A stretch of DNA of 6,399 bases from Phycisphaerales bacterium (GTDB lineage Bacteria > Planctomycetota > Phycisphaerae > Phycisphaerales > UBA1924): contig JALOQT010000058.1 in the NCBI GenBank assembly GCA_025453375.1, forward strand, positions 1-6,399, given 5' to 3'. This document shows, piece by piece, positions 1-5,721 of this stretch. Under the pieces are notes generated by a model. That model had not been told where the DNA came from. It did no database searches and saw only the letters and a program-made list of their open reading frames with translations. Position numbers and translations under genes: made by a program. Positions within the stretch are counted from its first letter, which is position 1, and every line of letters begins with the position of its first letter.

Positions 1-2
1 TT

Positions 3-122
3 TTGGAGCGCACGGCCCGCTCGGTCGGCACGACGCTGGATGATCTGATTGCGTTCCGGTATGAACTGTCGTACCCGCCGACGCCCTCGATGTGCGTTGT
101 CAGCCACTCGCTGGAAGGGTGA
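3..122 (+). CDS. 3' end of an unrecognised protein (partial)
   Basis: The reading frame starting at base 3 is open from the window edge to a TGA at 120-122 and encodes the last 39 residues of a protein. The other two plus-strand frames hit stops within the first 50 bases. Almost every codon ends in G or C, as in the clear genes of this window, which argues for real coding. The fragment ends in PSMCVVSHSLEG and has no motif I recognise, so no function is offered. The true start lies outside the window. It runs in the same direction as the dockerin protein downstream, with a 231-nt gap. Confidence 0.6.
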   Translation: MERTARSVGTTLDDLIAFRYELSYPPTPSMCVVSHSLEG

Positions 123-195
123 GGATGTGACGTGCCTGAAGCGACGGTGACGCGACTGCGGGCCAGCGGTTTGCGGGGTTCGTTTGGTTTGGTGC

Positions 196-220
196 GGGCG
201 AGTGAGGGGCTGGGGTGGGG
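196..220 (+). other. Putative G-quadruplex motif in the leader of the dockerin gene
   Basis: Four runs of three or four G (196-198, 206-209, 212-215, 217-220) are separated by loops of 7, 2 and 1 nt, which satisfies the usual G3+N1-7 quadruplex rule. It lies on the sense strand about 134 nt upstream of the probable ATG at 354. Folding in the DNA or in a leader RNA is possible but not shown. In a GC-rich genome such motifs also occur by chance. The rest of 123-353 holds no gene, promoter or terminator that I can support. Confidence 0.4.
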
Positions 221-343
221 TGATTCGTCGGTGATTTCTCTGCAAATGCGGCGGGAAGTGCGACATTCGTGCGCCACTGCGCTCCGTTGTGCGCATCGTG
301 CGTATGGAGCGGCAAGGCCCGTCAAACCGCGATGCCGCCCAGT

Positions 344-348
344 GGAGA
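344..348 (+). promoter_or_regulatory. Ribosome binding site deciding the start at 354
   Basis: GGAGA lies 5 nt before the ATG at 354. The following codons begin a signal-peptide-like N terminus, so this site supports 354 over the upstream in-frame start at 132. Confidence 0.55.
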
Positions 349-353
349 TCACC

Positions 354-1904
354 ATGCAGACCAACCGCCCGAAGATTGTCGGACTCTTACCGCTTGCCCT
401 GAGCAACACTTTGGCCACGCGTGGCAGTCGCGTGCTGGCGATGGCGGCCGGGCTGGCGTGCTCGGCGACGGTGCTGGCGCAGGTGCCGACGATGTGGAGT
501 TTCCGCCTCGCGGCGATCGAGGGCAACGCGGGCAATCCGCCATTCAACCTGCCAGCCGATGCGCAGTTGCAGAGCAGCGACCCGGCGATTGATGCGGCTG
601 GCAACGTCGCGGTGCGGTGGACCAGCGCGGGCTCGACCAACGGCATCTTCCTGTGGACGGCGGCCGATGCCAGTGGCGCGACCATCGTGACCGATGGCGC
701 CGGCCTGGGCGGCGGGATTGCGCTGCGCAACGGGCGCCTGGCGGTGCCGCCGGGCTTTGCGCCGGCGACGCAGGAAGTCCGCGTGTTTGACTACGCAGGC
801 GTGCTGCAGAACACGTATGGCCTTGGCGGGCCGGCGGGCGTGACGGGTTCGTTCAGCCGGTTGCGGCTGGATGATGCCGGGCGTCTGGCGTATCGCGCCA
901 ATACCTCGACGAGCAACACGCTGCTGCTGGATCAGTTCGTCAGCGGCGTGCGCCAGACGAGTGTGTATGCGACGCAGACGGGGCCGCTGTCGTTCATCGC
1001 AGCGCCGTCATTGAGCAGCGGGCCGAGCGCCTCGATGGCAACGCGGGTGAACTATGCGAGCGGGCAGGGGCCAGATGGCTTCACCGCGGCGATTCTGCGG
1101 TTCCCGGCACCCGGCGCTGGCGGGCCGAGCACGCCGCTGGTGCTGCGTGGTATTGACGGCAGCGCCTCGACGTATGACCAATTGGCCAACTTTGCCGAGA
1201 CCAATGCGTCGGGCCAGGTGGCGTACTTTGCGCGCCGGCGCACCGGGGGCATCTTTGAACTTCGGCGCTCAGCGGGCGCGGCGGGCGGGACGGATGTGCT
1301 GATTGGCGAGGGCAATCAGGTGATCAACAACGAGGTGGTCATTGGCAACAGCGAATTTGCCAACTTCGGCCCGACGATCAGCGATTCGGGGCTGGTGGCC
1401 TGGACGCCGCGGCGTGATGGGGGCAATGTCGTCAGCGAGTCGGTGTGGGTTGGTGATGGGATGGGGCTGCATCGCGTGCTGATCCATGGCGACACGCTGG
1501 AGTTTCAACTGGGAAGCGAGCCGACGAACCTGACGATCGGCGCCGGCACCGGCACGCTGACCAACCCGCGCGAGACGGTGACGAGCAACTCGATCAGCAT
1601 CAATGCGCAGAATCAGATTGCGATGGTGATCCGCCTGGCCGACGGGCGCGATGCGCTGGTGATCGCCTCGCCGCTGACGCCCAGCCCGCAGCCCTGCGGG
1701 CTGAGCGATGTCGCCGGGCCGAATCAGACTGTCGGGCCGGACAGCGCGCTGACGGCCGATGACATCATCGTGTTCCTGGGTTGGTACTTCGGCGGCGACG
1801 CGCGGGCGAACGTCGCGGGGCCGAACCAGAGCACGATCCCCGACAATGTGCTGACGGCTGACGACATCATCGTCTTCCTGTCGCGGTATTTCGCGGGGTG
1901 CTGA
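354..1904 (+). CDS. Secreted NxxGxxAF-repeat protein with C-terminal GC-type dockerin
   Basis: A protein of 516 residues, probably exported. The N terminus has a basic stretch (R22, R24 with Thr/Ser) and a hydrophobic core at about 27-42, with a likely cleavage after VLA at 41-43. The body shows five spaced copies of an 'N/D-x-x-G-x-[VL]-A-[FYW]' pattern near residues 79-87, 172-180, 283-291, 342-350 and 417-425 (for example NASGQVAYFA and SDSGLVAWT). This matches the family described as tandem-repeat NxxGxxAF proteins with a variable anchor, probably a beta-rich propeller-like fold. Residues 448-516 are two near-identical repeats of the form DVAGPNQ...LTADDIIVFL...YF, beginning after Cys448 and ending in Gly-Cys516, the GC-type dockerin of Phycisphaerae. 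True dockerins bind calcium and a cohesin partner; whether this one does is unknown. No catalytic motif is visible, so a surface or adhesion role is only inference. The frame stays open upstream to 132, but that stretch looks non-coding. Family call is strong; biological role unknown. Confidence 0.88.
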   Translation: MQTNRPKIVGLLPLALSNTLATRGSRVLAMAAGLACSATVLAQVPTMWSFRLAAIEGNAGNPPFNLPADAQLQSSDPAIDAAGNVAVRWTSAGSTNGIFLWTAADASGATIVTDGAGLGGGIALRNGRLAVPPGFAPATQEVRVFDYAGVLQNTYGLGGPAGVTGSFSRLRLDDAGRLAYRANTSTSNTLLLDQFVSGVRQTSVYATQTGPLSFIAAPSLSSGPSASMATRVNYASGQGPDGFTAAILRFPAPGAGGPSTPLVLRGIDGSASTYDQLANFAETNASGQVAYFARRRTGGIFELRRSAGAAGGTDVLIGEGNQVINNEVVIGNSEFANFGPTISDSGLVAWTPRRDGGNVVSESVWVGDGMGLHRVLIHGDTLEFQLGSEPTNLTIGAGTGTLTNPRETVTSNSISINAQNQIAMVIRLADGRDALVIASPLTPSPQPCGLSDVAGPNQTVGPDSALTADDIIVFLGWYFGGDARANVAGPNQSTIPDNVLTADDIIVFLSRYFAGC

Positions 1905-1911
1905 GGGGGCA

Positions 1912-1935
1912 GCGACGAAGCGACGGAGCGACGAA
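1912..1935. repeat. Three tandem 8-mers at a convergent gene junction
   Basis: GCGACGAA, GCGACGGA and GCGACGAA follow each other without spacer, 7 nt after the dockerin stop codon and 15 nt before the end of the convergent mqnB. The middle copy differs by one base. No hairpin or T-tract is present in this gap, so it does not look like an ordinary terminator. I recall similar GCGACGAA-type runs between genes in planctomycete genomes, but cannot confirm that here. Confidence 0.6.
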
Positions 1936-1949
1936 GGTGGGATGCAGGG

Positions 1950-2732
1950 CTACTGGATGATCTGGCGGGCCAGCGCGCCCAGGGTTTCGAGTGCTTCGCG
2001 CATGCGCCAGAGTTGTTTGCTGCGGGCGCCGGTGGTGTTGCTCAAGACGCGCAGTTCGGCGAAGCCGATCTCGCTGCTTGCTCGGGCCGCGGCCAGGCCG
2101 ATGGCGGCGCCTTCCATCGCCTCGGCGATCGCGCCGGTGCGGGAGGCGACTTCGTAGGCCAGGGCATCACTGCCTGAGCAGACCGAGACGGTGGCGATCC
2201 CGCCGCGCTCGTGGGCGAGGGGCGAGAGCACTTCGAGCCATGCGGGGGTGGGGGTGCGCGTCAGTGTGCCGTCGTGCATCGGGCCGAATCCCAGGGTGTC
2301 GAGCGTGATGAACCGGTCATCGGTCCAGACGCCCTCATCGCCCAGCACGCTGGCGGTCCCGAGGACGACGCGCCCGAGGCGGTCGGCGCTCGGCGTGGCC
2401 TCACCCGCGCCCGCGGGCAGCGCGCCGGCGATGCCCAGGTTCAGCACGCCGCCGAAGGGGCTGGTGCTGATGCTGGCGCCGCTGGCGGCTTGCATGGTCG
2501 AGGCGAGCGTCCAGGCGGTGGCCTCGGCCGCGGCGGCTTTGCCCACGCCGGTGACGAGCATCGAGACGCGCGGGGCCAGGGCGATCAGGGCGTGCGGGTC
2601 GGGCAGGCGATGGTCGAGCGCCGCGCTGGTCGGCTTGCCGACGCCGCGGACGATCGCCTGCGCCTCGGCAGGGGCGGCGACGACGATCAGCAGGCGTTTG
2701 CCGCGAACCAGGGCATCGAGCACACGCGTCAT
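1950..2732 (-). CDS. mqnB: Futalosine hydrolase
   Basis: A 260-residue nucleoside phosphorylase/hydrolase-fold protein, full length for the family. MqnB cleaves futalosine to hypoxanthine and dehypoxanthinyl futalosine in the cytoplasmic futalosine route to menaquinone. Visible motifs in order: a beta strand LLIVVAAPAEA at 14-24, TGVGKAAAA at 61-69, NLGIAGAL at 98-105, GDEGVW at 131-136 followed by F141 and LGFG at 147-150, the substrate-binding EAMEGAA at 204-210 and SNTTGAR at 231-237 followed by W242. MEGAA is shared with MTA/SAH nucleosidase, but GDEGV, LGF and the SN-x-x-G-x-R segment point to MqnB. It starts with ATG inside the plsC stop codon (ATGA overlap) and has its own strong ribosome site, so both genes are probably on one transcript. 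The first 10 residues before the strand are an ordinary lead-in. No other futalosine-pathway gene is present in the window. An MTAN-like nucleosidase is the main alternative. Confidence 0.87.
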   Translation of the reverse strand: MTRVLDALVRGKRLLIVVAAPAEAQAIVRGVGKPTSAALDHRLPDPHALIALAPRVSMLVTGVGKAAAAEATAWTLASTMQAASGASISTSPFGGVLNLGIAGALPAGAGEATPSADRLGRVVLGTASVLGDEGVWTDDRFITLDTLGFGPMHDGTLTRTPTPAWLEVLSPLAHERGGIATVSVCSGSDALAYEVASRTGAIAEAMEGAAIGLAAARASSEIGFAELRVLSNTTGARSKQLWRMREALETLGALARQIIQ

Positions 2733-3571
2733 GACGAGGGTCCTTCCTTGGTGTCGATCGCCTGTGCGCCGGTGGGTGACATTGCCGTCGTCCGAGCAGT
2801 GCGAGCGGCCTTGGCCGAGCGATCGGGCCGTGCTGGTTCATCAGGCTCGAACTGTTCTTCGCTGGTCATGGGCTTGCTGGTCAGAATGCAGCCGCGGCTG
2901 GTGAGGTCTGCGTGCATTTGCATGCGCAGGGCTTCGATGCGCTGGCGCAGATGCTCCAGCCCGGCGTCAGCGCCCATGGCGAGTAAATCCGCCGCGTCGA
3001 TCGGCTCGCCAACGCGAACGCGGACGGGGCGGCCGATCGTCGGCAGCGAGACACCGCGCCGAAACGCGTCATACGCCCCTTCGATCGCCACGGGCAGCAC
3101 GCGGCACTTGGCCTTGCTGAGCACCAGCCACGCCCCGCGCTTGAACGGGTGCATCGCGCCATCGAGCGTCCGGGAACCTTCGGGGAAAATCAGCACCGCG
3201 CCACCCTTGGCCAGTTCGTCCAGGGCGGTGCGGATGGGGCCCAGTTCGCTGCCGGCCTGGATGGGCACGGAGTTCAGCCCGCGGATCAGGCGCCCGAAGA
3301 TCGGGTTGGCGAAGAGCGAGGCCTTGGCCAGGAAGACCAGGTGCCGCCGGCGCAGGGCGAAACTGACCGCTGGCGGGTCGAGGTTGCTCTGGTGATTGGC
3401 GACGACCAGCAGCGGGCCATCGTCGGGCACGAGGTGCTGGCCGGAGACGCGGCAGCGAAAGGCGAGGGCATAGGCCGTGCGGGCGATGAGCCAGCATGCC
3501 TCATAAAACCCGATCGCCAGAATGGATCGGCCCGGGCTGCGTCGGCGGATGGTCTGGAGCAGTGCACGCAC
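2729..3571 (-). CDS. plsC: 1-acyl-sn-glycerol-3-phosphate acyltransferase (PlsC/LPLAT family)
   Basis: A 280-residue acyltransferase that probably adds the second acyl chain to lysophosphatidic acid, giving phosphatidic acid at the inner face of the cytoplasmic membrane. Motif I is NHQSNLDP with the catalytic HX4D pair H60/D65. Motif II lies at 80-104 (FLAKASLF ... NSVPI), motif III is FPEGSR at 129-134 and motif IV is VLPVAIEGAY at 158-167. A hydrophobic stretch at about 17-38 may bind the membrane. Residues 230-280 are a charged, Ala/Arg/Pro-rich tail beyond the usual domain. The start is a GTG at 3571; no ATG lies upstream in frame and no Shine-Dalgarno site precedes it, but a TACATT -10-like box ends 5 nt before it, so the mRNA may be leaderless. 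It overlaps mqnB by 4 nt and diverges from rpsR. The exact acyl acceptor cannot be read from the sequence; the family also includes acyltransferases for other lysolipids. Confidence 0.88.
   Translation of the reverse strand: MRALLQTIRRRSPGRSILAIGFYEACWLIARTAYALAFRCRVSGQHLVPDDGPLLVVANHQSNLDPPAVSFALRRRHLVFLAKASLFANPIFGRLIRGLNSVPIQAGSELGPIRTALDELAKGGAVLIFPEGSRTLDGAMHPFKRGAWLVLSKAKCRVLPVAIEGAYDAFRRGVSLPTIGRPVRVRVGEPIDAADLLAMGADAGLEHLRQRIEALRMQMHADLTSRGCILTSKPMTSEEQFEPDEPARPDRSAKAARTARTTAMSPTGAQAIDTKEGPSS
2741..2749 (-). promoter_or_regulatory. Strong Shine-Dalgarno site for mqnB inside plsC
   Basis: Read on the minus strand this is AAGGAAGGA, 8 nt before the mqnB ATG. It lies within the last codons of plsC. 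With the ATGA stop/start overlap at 2729-2732 it supports coupled but independently initiated translation of mqnB. Confidence 0.65.
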
Positions 3572-3576
3572 GGGTG

Positions 3577-3609
3577 AATGTAGAACGGCGGCGGCGACGG
3601 TTCTATCAT
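3577..3609. promoter_or_regulatory. Interlocked divergent promoters around a TAGAAC-N13-GTTCTA inverted repeat
   Basis: TAGAAC (3581-3586) and GTTCTA (3600-3605) form a perfect 6-bp inverted repeat around a GGC-rich 13-nt centre. On the plus strand TAGAAC is followed after 17 nt by TATCAT (3604-3609), a 5/6 match to the -10 box, pointing at rpsR. On the minus strand the other arm also reads TAGAAC and is followed after 17 nt by TACATT (3582-3577), pointing at plsC. So each arm could be one promoter's -35 while overlapping the other's -10. TAGAAC matches TTGACA at only 3 of 6 positions, so an alternative sigma factor or a dimeric regulator could be involved instead. Geometry is seen; function is inferred. 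Confidence 0.45.
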
Positions 3610-3628
3610 CTCGACCTAGTACCCCGCT

Positions 3629-3663
3629 GCCCCGGGGCCGGCACGTTGCCGCTGCGTCGGGGC
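3629..3663 (+). promoter_or_regulatory. Candidate structured 5' leader of rpsR
   Basis: If transcription begins near 3616, the rpsR mRNA has a leader of about 73 nt. In it GCCCCG (3629-3634) can pair with CGGGGC (3658-3663), enclosing a small hairpin CGGCA-CGT-TGCCG (3639-3651) next to GGG and CCG stretches. Ribosomal protein S18, with S6, is known in many bacteria to bind its own leader through a CCG-containing bulge, so autoregulation is possible. I have not matched the consensus base by base. An alternative self-complementary GCCCCGGGGC at 3629-3638 competes with this fold. Confidence 0.3.
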
Positions 3664-3674
3664 AAGCCCATAGC

Positions 3675-3680
3675 GAGGTG
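3675..3680 (+). promoter_or_regulatory. Ribosome binding site of rpsR
   Basis: GAGGTG, a good match to the Shine-Dalgarno core, sits 8 nt before the ATG at 3689 and fixes the start. Confidence 0.65.
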
Positions 3681-3688
3681 GATCGAGT

Positions 3689-3934
3689 ATGTCGCAGTTC
3701 AAGACGGGCTTTGCGCCCCAGCCGAAGGTCAAAGTCACGCGTGAGATGGAGTCGGGCAAGAAGTACGTCGACTACAAGGACGTCGAGAAGCTCCGCCGCA
3801 TGATGTCGCCGAACGGCAAGATCTTCACCCGCAAGCGGATCGGGACCAACGCCGGCGAGCAGCGCCTCGTCAGCCAGGCGATCAAGCGGGCACGCTACAT
3901 GGGCCTGCTGCCCTACACCAGCGCGACGCTCTAA
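3689..3934 (+). CDS. rpsR: 30S ribosomal protein S18
   Basis: An 81-residue protein, the normal length for bS18, a small-subunit platform protein that pairs with S6 and contacts 16S rRNA. The signature YVDYKDVEKLRRMMSPNGKI (26-45), the basic segment TRKRIGTNAG and the C-terminal QAIKRARYMGLLPYTS are all present and intact. The N terminus is rich in Lys and polar residues. The start has a clear ribosome site. In many bacteria rpsR lies between rpsF/ssb and rplI; here it stands alone between unrelated minus-strand genes, with its own candidate promoter, leader hairpin and intrinsic terminator, so it seems to be a single-gene transcription unit. No zinc-binding Cys residues are present, so it is a zinc-independent form. 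Confidence 0.96.
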   Translation: MSQFKTGFAPQPKVKVTREMESGKKYVDYKDVEKLRRMMSPNGKIFTRKRIGTNAGEQRLVSQAIKRARYMGLLPYTSATL

Positions 3935-3963
3935 GTCGATCGACGGTGGACAAGTAGATTTTC

Positions 3964-4000
3964 ACAGCGGCACCGGCATCGTCGGTGCCGCTGTCGTTTT
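3964..4000 (+). terminator. Intrinsic terminator of rpsR
   Basis: ACAGCGGCACCG (3964-3975) pairs perfectly over 12 bp with CGGTGCCGCTGT (3983-3994); one G-U and one C-G pair can extend the stem to leave a 3-nt loop. CG and then TTTT follow at 3995-4000. It lies 29 nt after the rpsR stop. On the opposite strand the stem is followed by an A-rich, not T-rich, stretch, so it should work mainly for rpsR rather than for the convergent PIN/TRAM gene. Confidence 0.85.
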
Positions 4001-4026
4001 GCGTGGTGGGCGATCGTGGGCCTGCC

Positions 4027-5415
4027 TTAGCCGCGGCGTGGGTTGCGGTTGGGGACTTTGCGTTGCCCGCCTGGGCCGATTGGGCCGGGCTTGACGCCCT
4101 TGGTCGGGGGCGAGACGCGGACGGGGCCGCCGAGGGCGGAGTCCGGTGAGGCGTCGGCCGGGTCGTTGGCGGATGCGTCGACGTCGGTCGCGTCGGGCAG
4201 GTTGGCGTCGGGCTCGTCGGCGGTGTCGCTGGCGGAAGTTGGCGCGTCGACATTGCGGGCGAAGATCAGTCGGCCCGCGGCGGTCTGCATGCTGCTGGTC
4301 ACTTCGGCGCGGACGTCCTGCCCGACGAGGTCGCCGGCTTCGGAGATCACCAGCATGGTGCCGTCTTCGAGATAGCCGACGCCCTGGCCCGCCTGCTCGC
4401 CGGCCTTGATCACCCGCACCGAGACGACCACGCCCGGCAGCAGCGAGGGCTTGAAGGCGTTGGCCACTTCGTTGATGTTCAGCACGCGCACGCCCTGGAT
4501 CGTCGCGACGCGGTTGAGGCCCGTGTCGCCCGAGACGATCATCGCCGGCATGCGCCGGGCCAGTTCGACGAGCATCTGATCCACCGCTTTGCCCGAGACA
4601 GAAGTCTCGTCGACCGAGATATCCAGCCCCGGCGTGCGCTGCAGGCGCGTGACGACATCTAGGCCGCGGCGGCCTTTGGTCCGTTGCAGTTTGTCGCCCT
4701 GGTCGGCCAGCAGTTGCAGTTCCTCGATAACGAATCGCGGCACGACGATCGGCGTCTGGATCAGCCCTGTCTGAGCCAGATCAAGGATGCGCCCGTCGAT
4801 GAGCGAACTGGTGTCCAGCAGCATCGGGCGAGGCCCGCGGAGCTGCTTGGCAAACTCGACGTAGGGGATGACCAGGCGGAAGTTGTCCTGCGTTTGCAAG
4901 ACGATCGTGATGCCGAAGTAGACCAGGCCGATGCCCAGCAGCAGTTTGACGGCATCGATCAGCGGGCTGCGGTCGCCAATGCCGTAGGTCTGCACGAAGA
5001 GATCGATGACCGCCGAGAGGAACAGCGTCGCCAGCCCGCCAACGACGCCGCCAACGACGATCGCCCCGATAACGCTCAGCCGCTTGCGCGGCGTGAGGAC
5101 ATCCAGGCCGATGAGCCCGATGCCCACCAGCAGGGCCGTGGCCAGCGGAATCTCCCAACCGGGGATGAACGTGAACTGGCGCTCGTTGGTCGAGCTGCCG
5201 GTGTCGATGATGTAGACGGTCGTGACGGTCAGCAGGAGGACGGCGAAGATCATCCGCAGGATGCGGATCGCCGTGGCGCGGGTGCGTGCGGCTTCTTCCG
5301 CCGCGGAGAGCACGATGCCGCGACGGAGCGATTCGTCATCCAGCAGCGCGCCGGCCGGCGTGCGGCGTGGGGCGTCTGGTGGTGGCGTCGGGTTGGGTGC
5401 CTCGCGTTGGGCCAT
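4027..5415 (-). CDS. Membrane-anchored PIN/TRAM domain protein (YacL family)
   Basis: A 462-residue protein with the YacL architecture. A Pro-rich N terminus leads to four predicted membrane helices (about 54-71, 89-105, 115-140 and 155-173). A cytoplasmic PIN domain follows from about 197: LLDTSSLIDGRI with acidic D201, EEL at 231-233, D279 in VDQMLVEL and D297 in VSGDTGLN, the set expected for a metal-dependent PIN nuclease site. A TRAM domain (about 321-388) with GQGVGYLEDGTM and ending GRLIFAR probably binds RNA. The family is therefore thought to be a membrane-tethered RNase, but substrates are not well defined. The last 74 residues are an acidic Asp/Ala/Ser/Pro tail that turns into a basic Gly/Pro/Arg end, not typical of the family core. 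I chose ATG 5415 over the in-frame GTG at 5475, since the extra 20 residues look non-coding; neither has a Shine-Dalgarno site. It converges on rpsR. Confidence 0.88.
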   Translation of the reverse strand: MAQREAPNPTPPPDAPRRTPAGALLDDESLRRGIVLSAAEEAARTRATAIRILRMIFAVLLLTVTTVYIIDTGSSTNERQFTFIPGWEIPLATALLVGIGLIGLDVLTPRKRLSVIGAIVVGGVVGGLATLFLSAVIDLFVQTYGIGDRSPLIDAVKLLLGIGLVYFGITIVLQTQDNFRLVIPYVEFAKQLRGPRPMLLDTSSLIDGRILDLAQTGLIQTPIVVPRFVIEELQLLADQGDKLQRTKGRRGLDVVTRLQRTPGLDISVDETSVSGKAVDQMLVELARRMPAMIVSGDTGLNRVATIQGVRVLNINEVANAFKPSLLPGVVVSVRVIKAGEQAGQGVGYLEDGTMLVISEAGDLVGQDVRAEVTSSMQTAAGRLIFARNVDAPTSASDTADEPDANLPDATDVDASANDPADASPDSALGGPVRVSPPTKGVKPGPIGPGGQRKVPNRNPRRG

Positions 5416-5500
5416 GAGTAAGGGTATCGACCGGCCAGAAGCGTCAGCACGGCAAAACTGCGATGGCTTGCACACCTGGCGCGAGGAGCAGGACGGCGGC

Positions 5501-5683
5501 TCAACTGGCCGGGGGCTTGGGGTCCTTGGCGCTGATGGTCAGCGTCGCACGACGGGATTGGCCCTTGGCGTGTTTGCTTCGGCCAAACAGCCGCCCGACG
5601 GGCACGATGTTGCGCAGCAGATACCACGCGGCCCCGAGGGCCAGCACCGTCACGACCCAGAACTGCCAGTCACGCCAGGGCAC
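5501..5683 (-). CDS. Small single-span membrane protein, unknown function
   Basis: A 60-residue protein starting with GTG; an in-frame TAA lies four codons upstream, so this is the longest possible form. It has a Trp-rich N terminus (MPWRDWQFW), one hydrophobic helix at about 8-23, then a basic stretch with R24, R31, R35 and K37 and a Lys/Pro-rich tail. By the positive-inside rule the tail should be cytoplasmic. Codon third positions are strongly G/C as in the neighbours, supporting a real gene. It lies 38 nt after the carbonic anhydrase stop and 85 nt before the PIN/TRAM start, all on the same strand, so co-transcription is possible. No Shine-Dalgarno site and no family motif are visible, and I do not recognise it. 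It lacks the cysteines of small FeoB-associated proteins, which it otherwise resembles in size and layout. Confidence 0.6.
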   Translation of the reverse strand: MPWRDWQFWVVTVLALGAAWYLLRNIVPVGRLFGRSKHAKGQSRRATLTISAKDPKPPAS

Positions 5684-5721
5684 GAGGGCACTTTAGCGCG
5701 GCCCGCACGCATCGCGTCGGT

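Noticed and set aside
132..353. N-terminal extension of the dockerin protein starting at an upstream GTG
   Set aside because: The frame is open, but the extension has an irregular Arg/Ala/Cys composition, no ribosome site and would bury the signal peptide. ATG 354 has GGAGA at a suitable distance.
2211..3395. Long plus-strand open frame of 394 residues
   Set aside because: It lies opposite mqnB and plsC, which have clear family motifs. Its translation is low-complexity Gly/Arg/Ala, as expected of an antisense frame in GC-rich DNA.
3964..3994. The rpsR terminator as a bidirectional terminator for the PIN/TRAM gene
   Set aside because: On the minus strand the stem is followed by GAAAATC rather than a T-tract.
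4684..5421. Plus-strand open frame of 245 residues rich in Asp, Gln and Arg
   Set aside because: It is the antisense shadow of the PIN/TRAM gene, with no motif and biased composition.
5416..5475. GTG start at 5475 for the PIN/TRAM protein
   Set aside because: The added 20 residues (Cys, Ser, Arg mix) do not resemble the family's N terminus, and ATG 5415 gives a normal length. Not excluded, as neither start has a ribosome site.
5416..5500. Sigma70-like promoter for the PIN/TRAM gene (TTGCCG and a GATACC-like box on the minus strand)
   Set aside because: The spacing of about 19-21 nt and the poor -10 match make it no better than chance.
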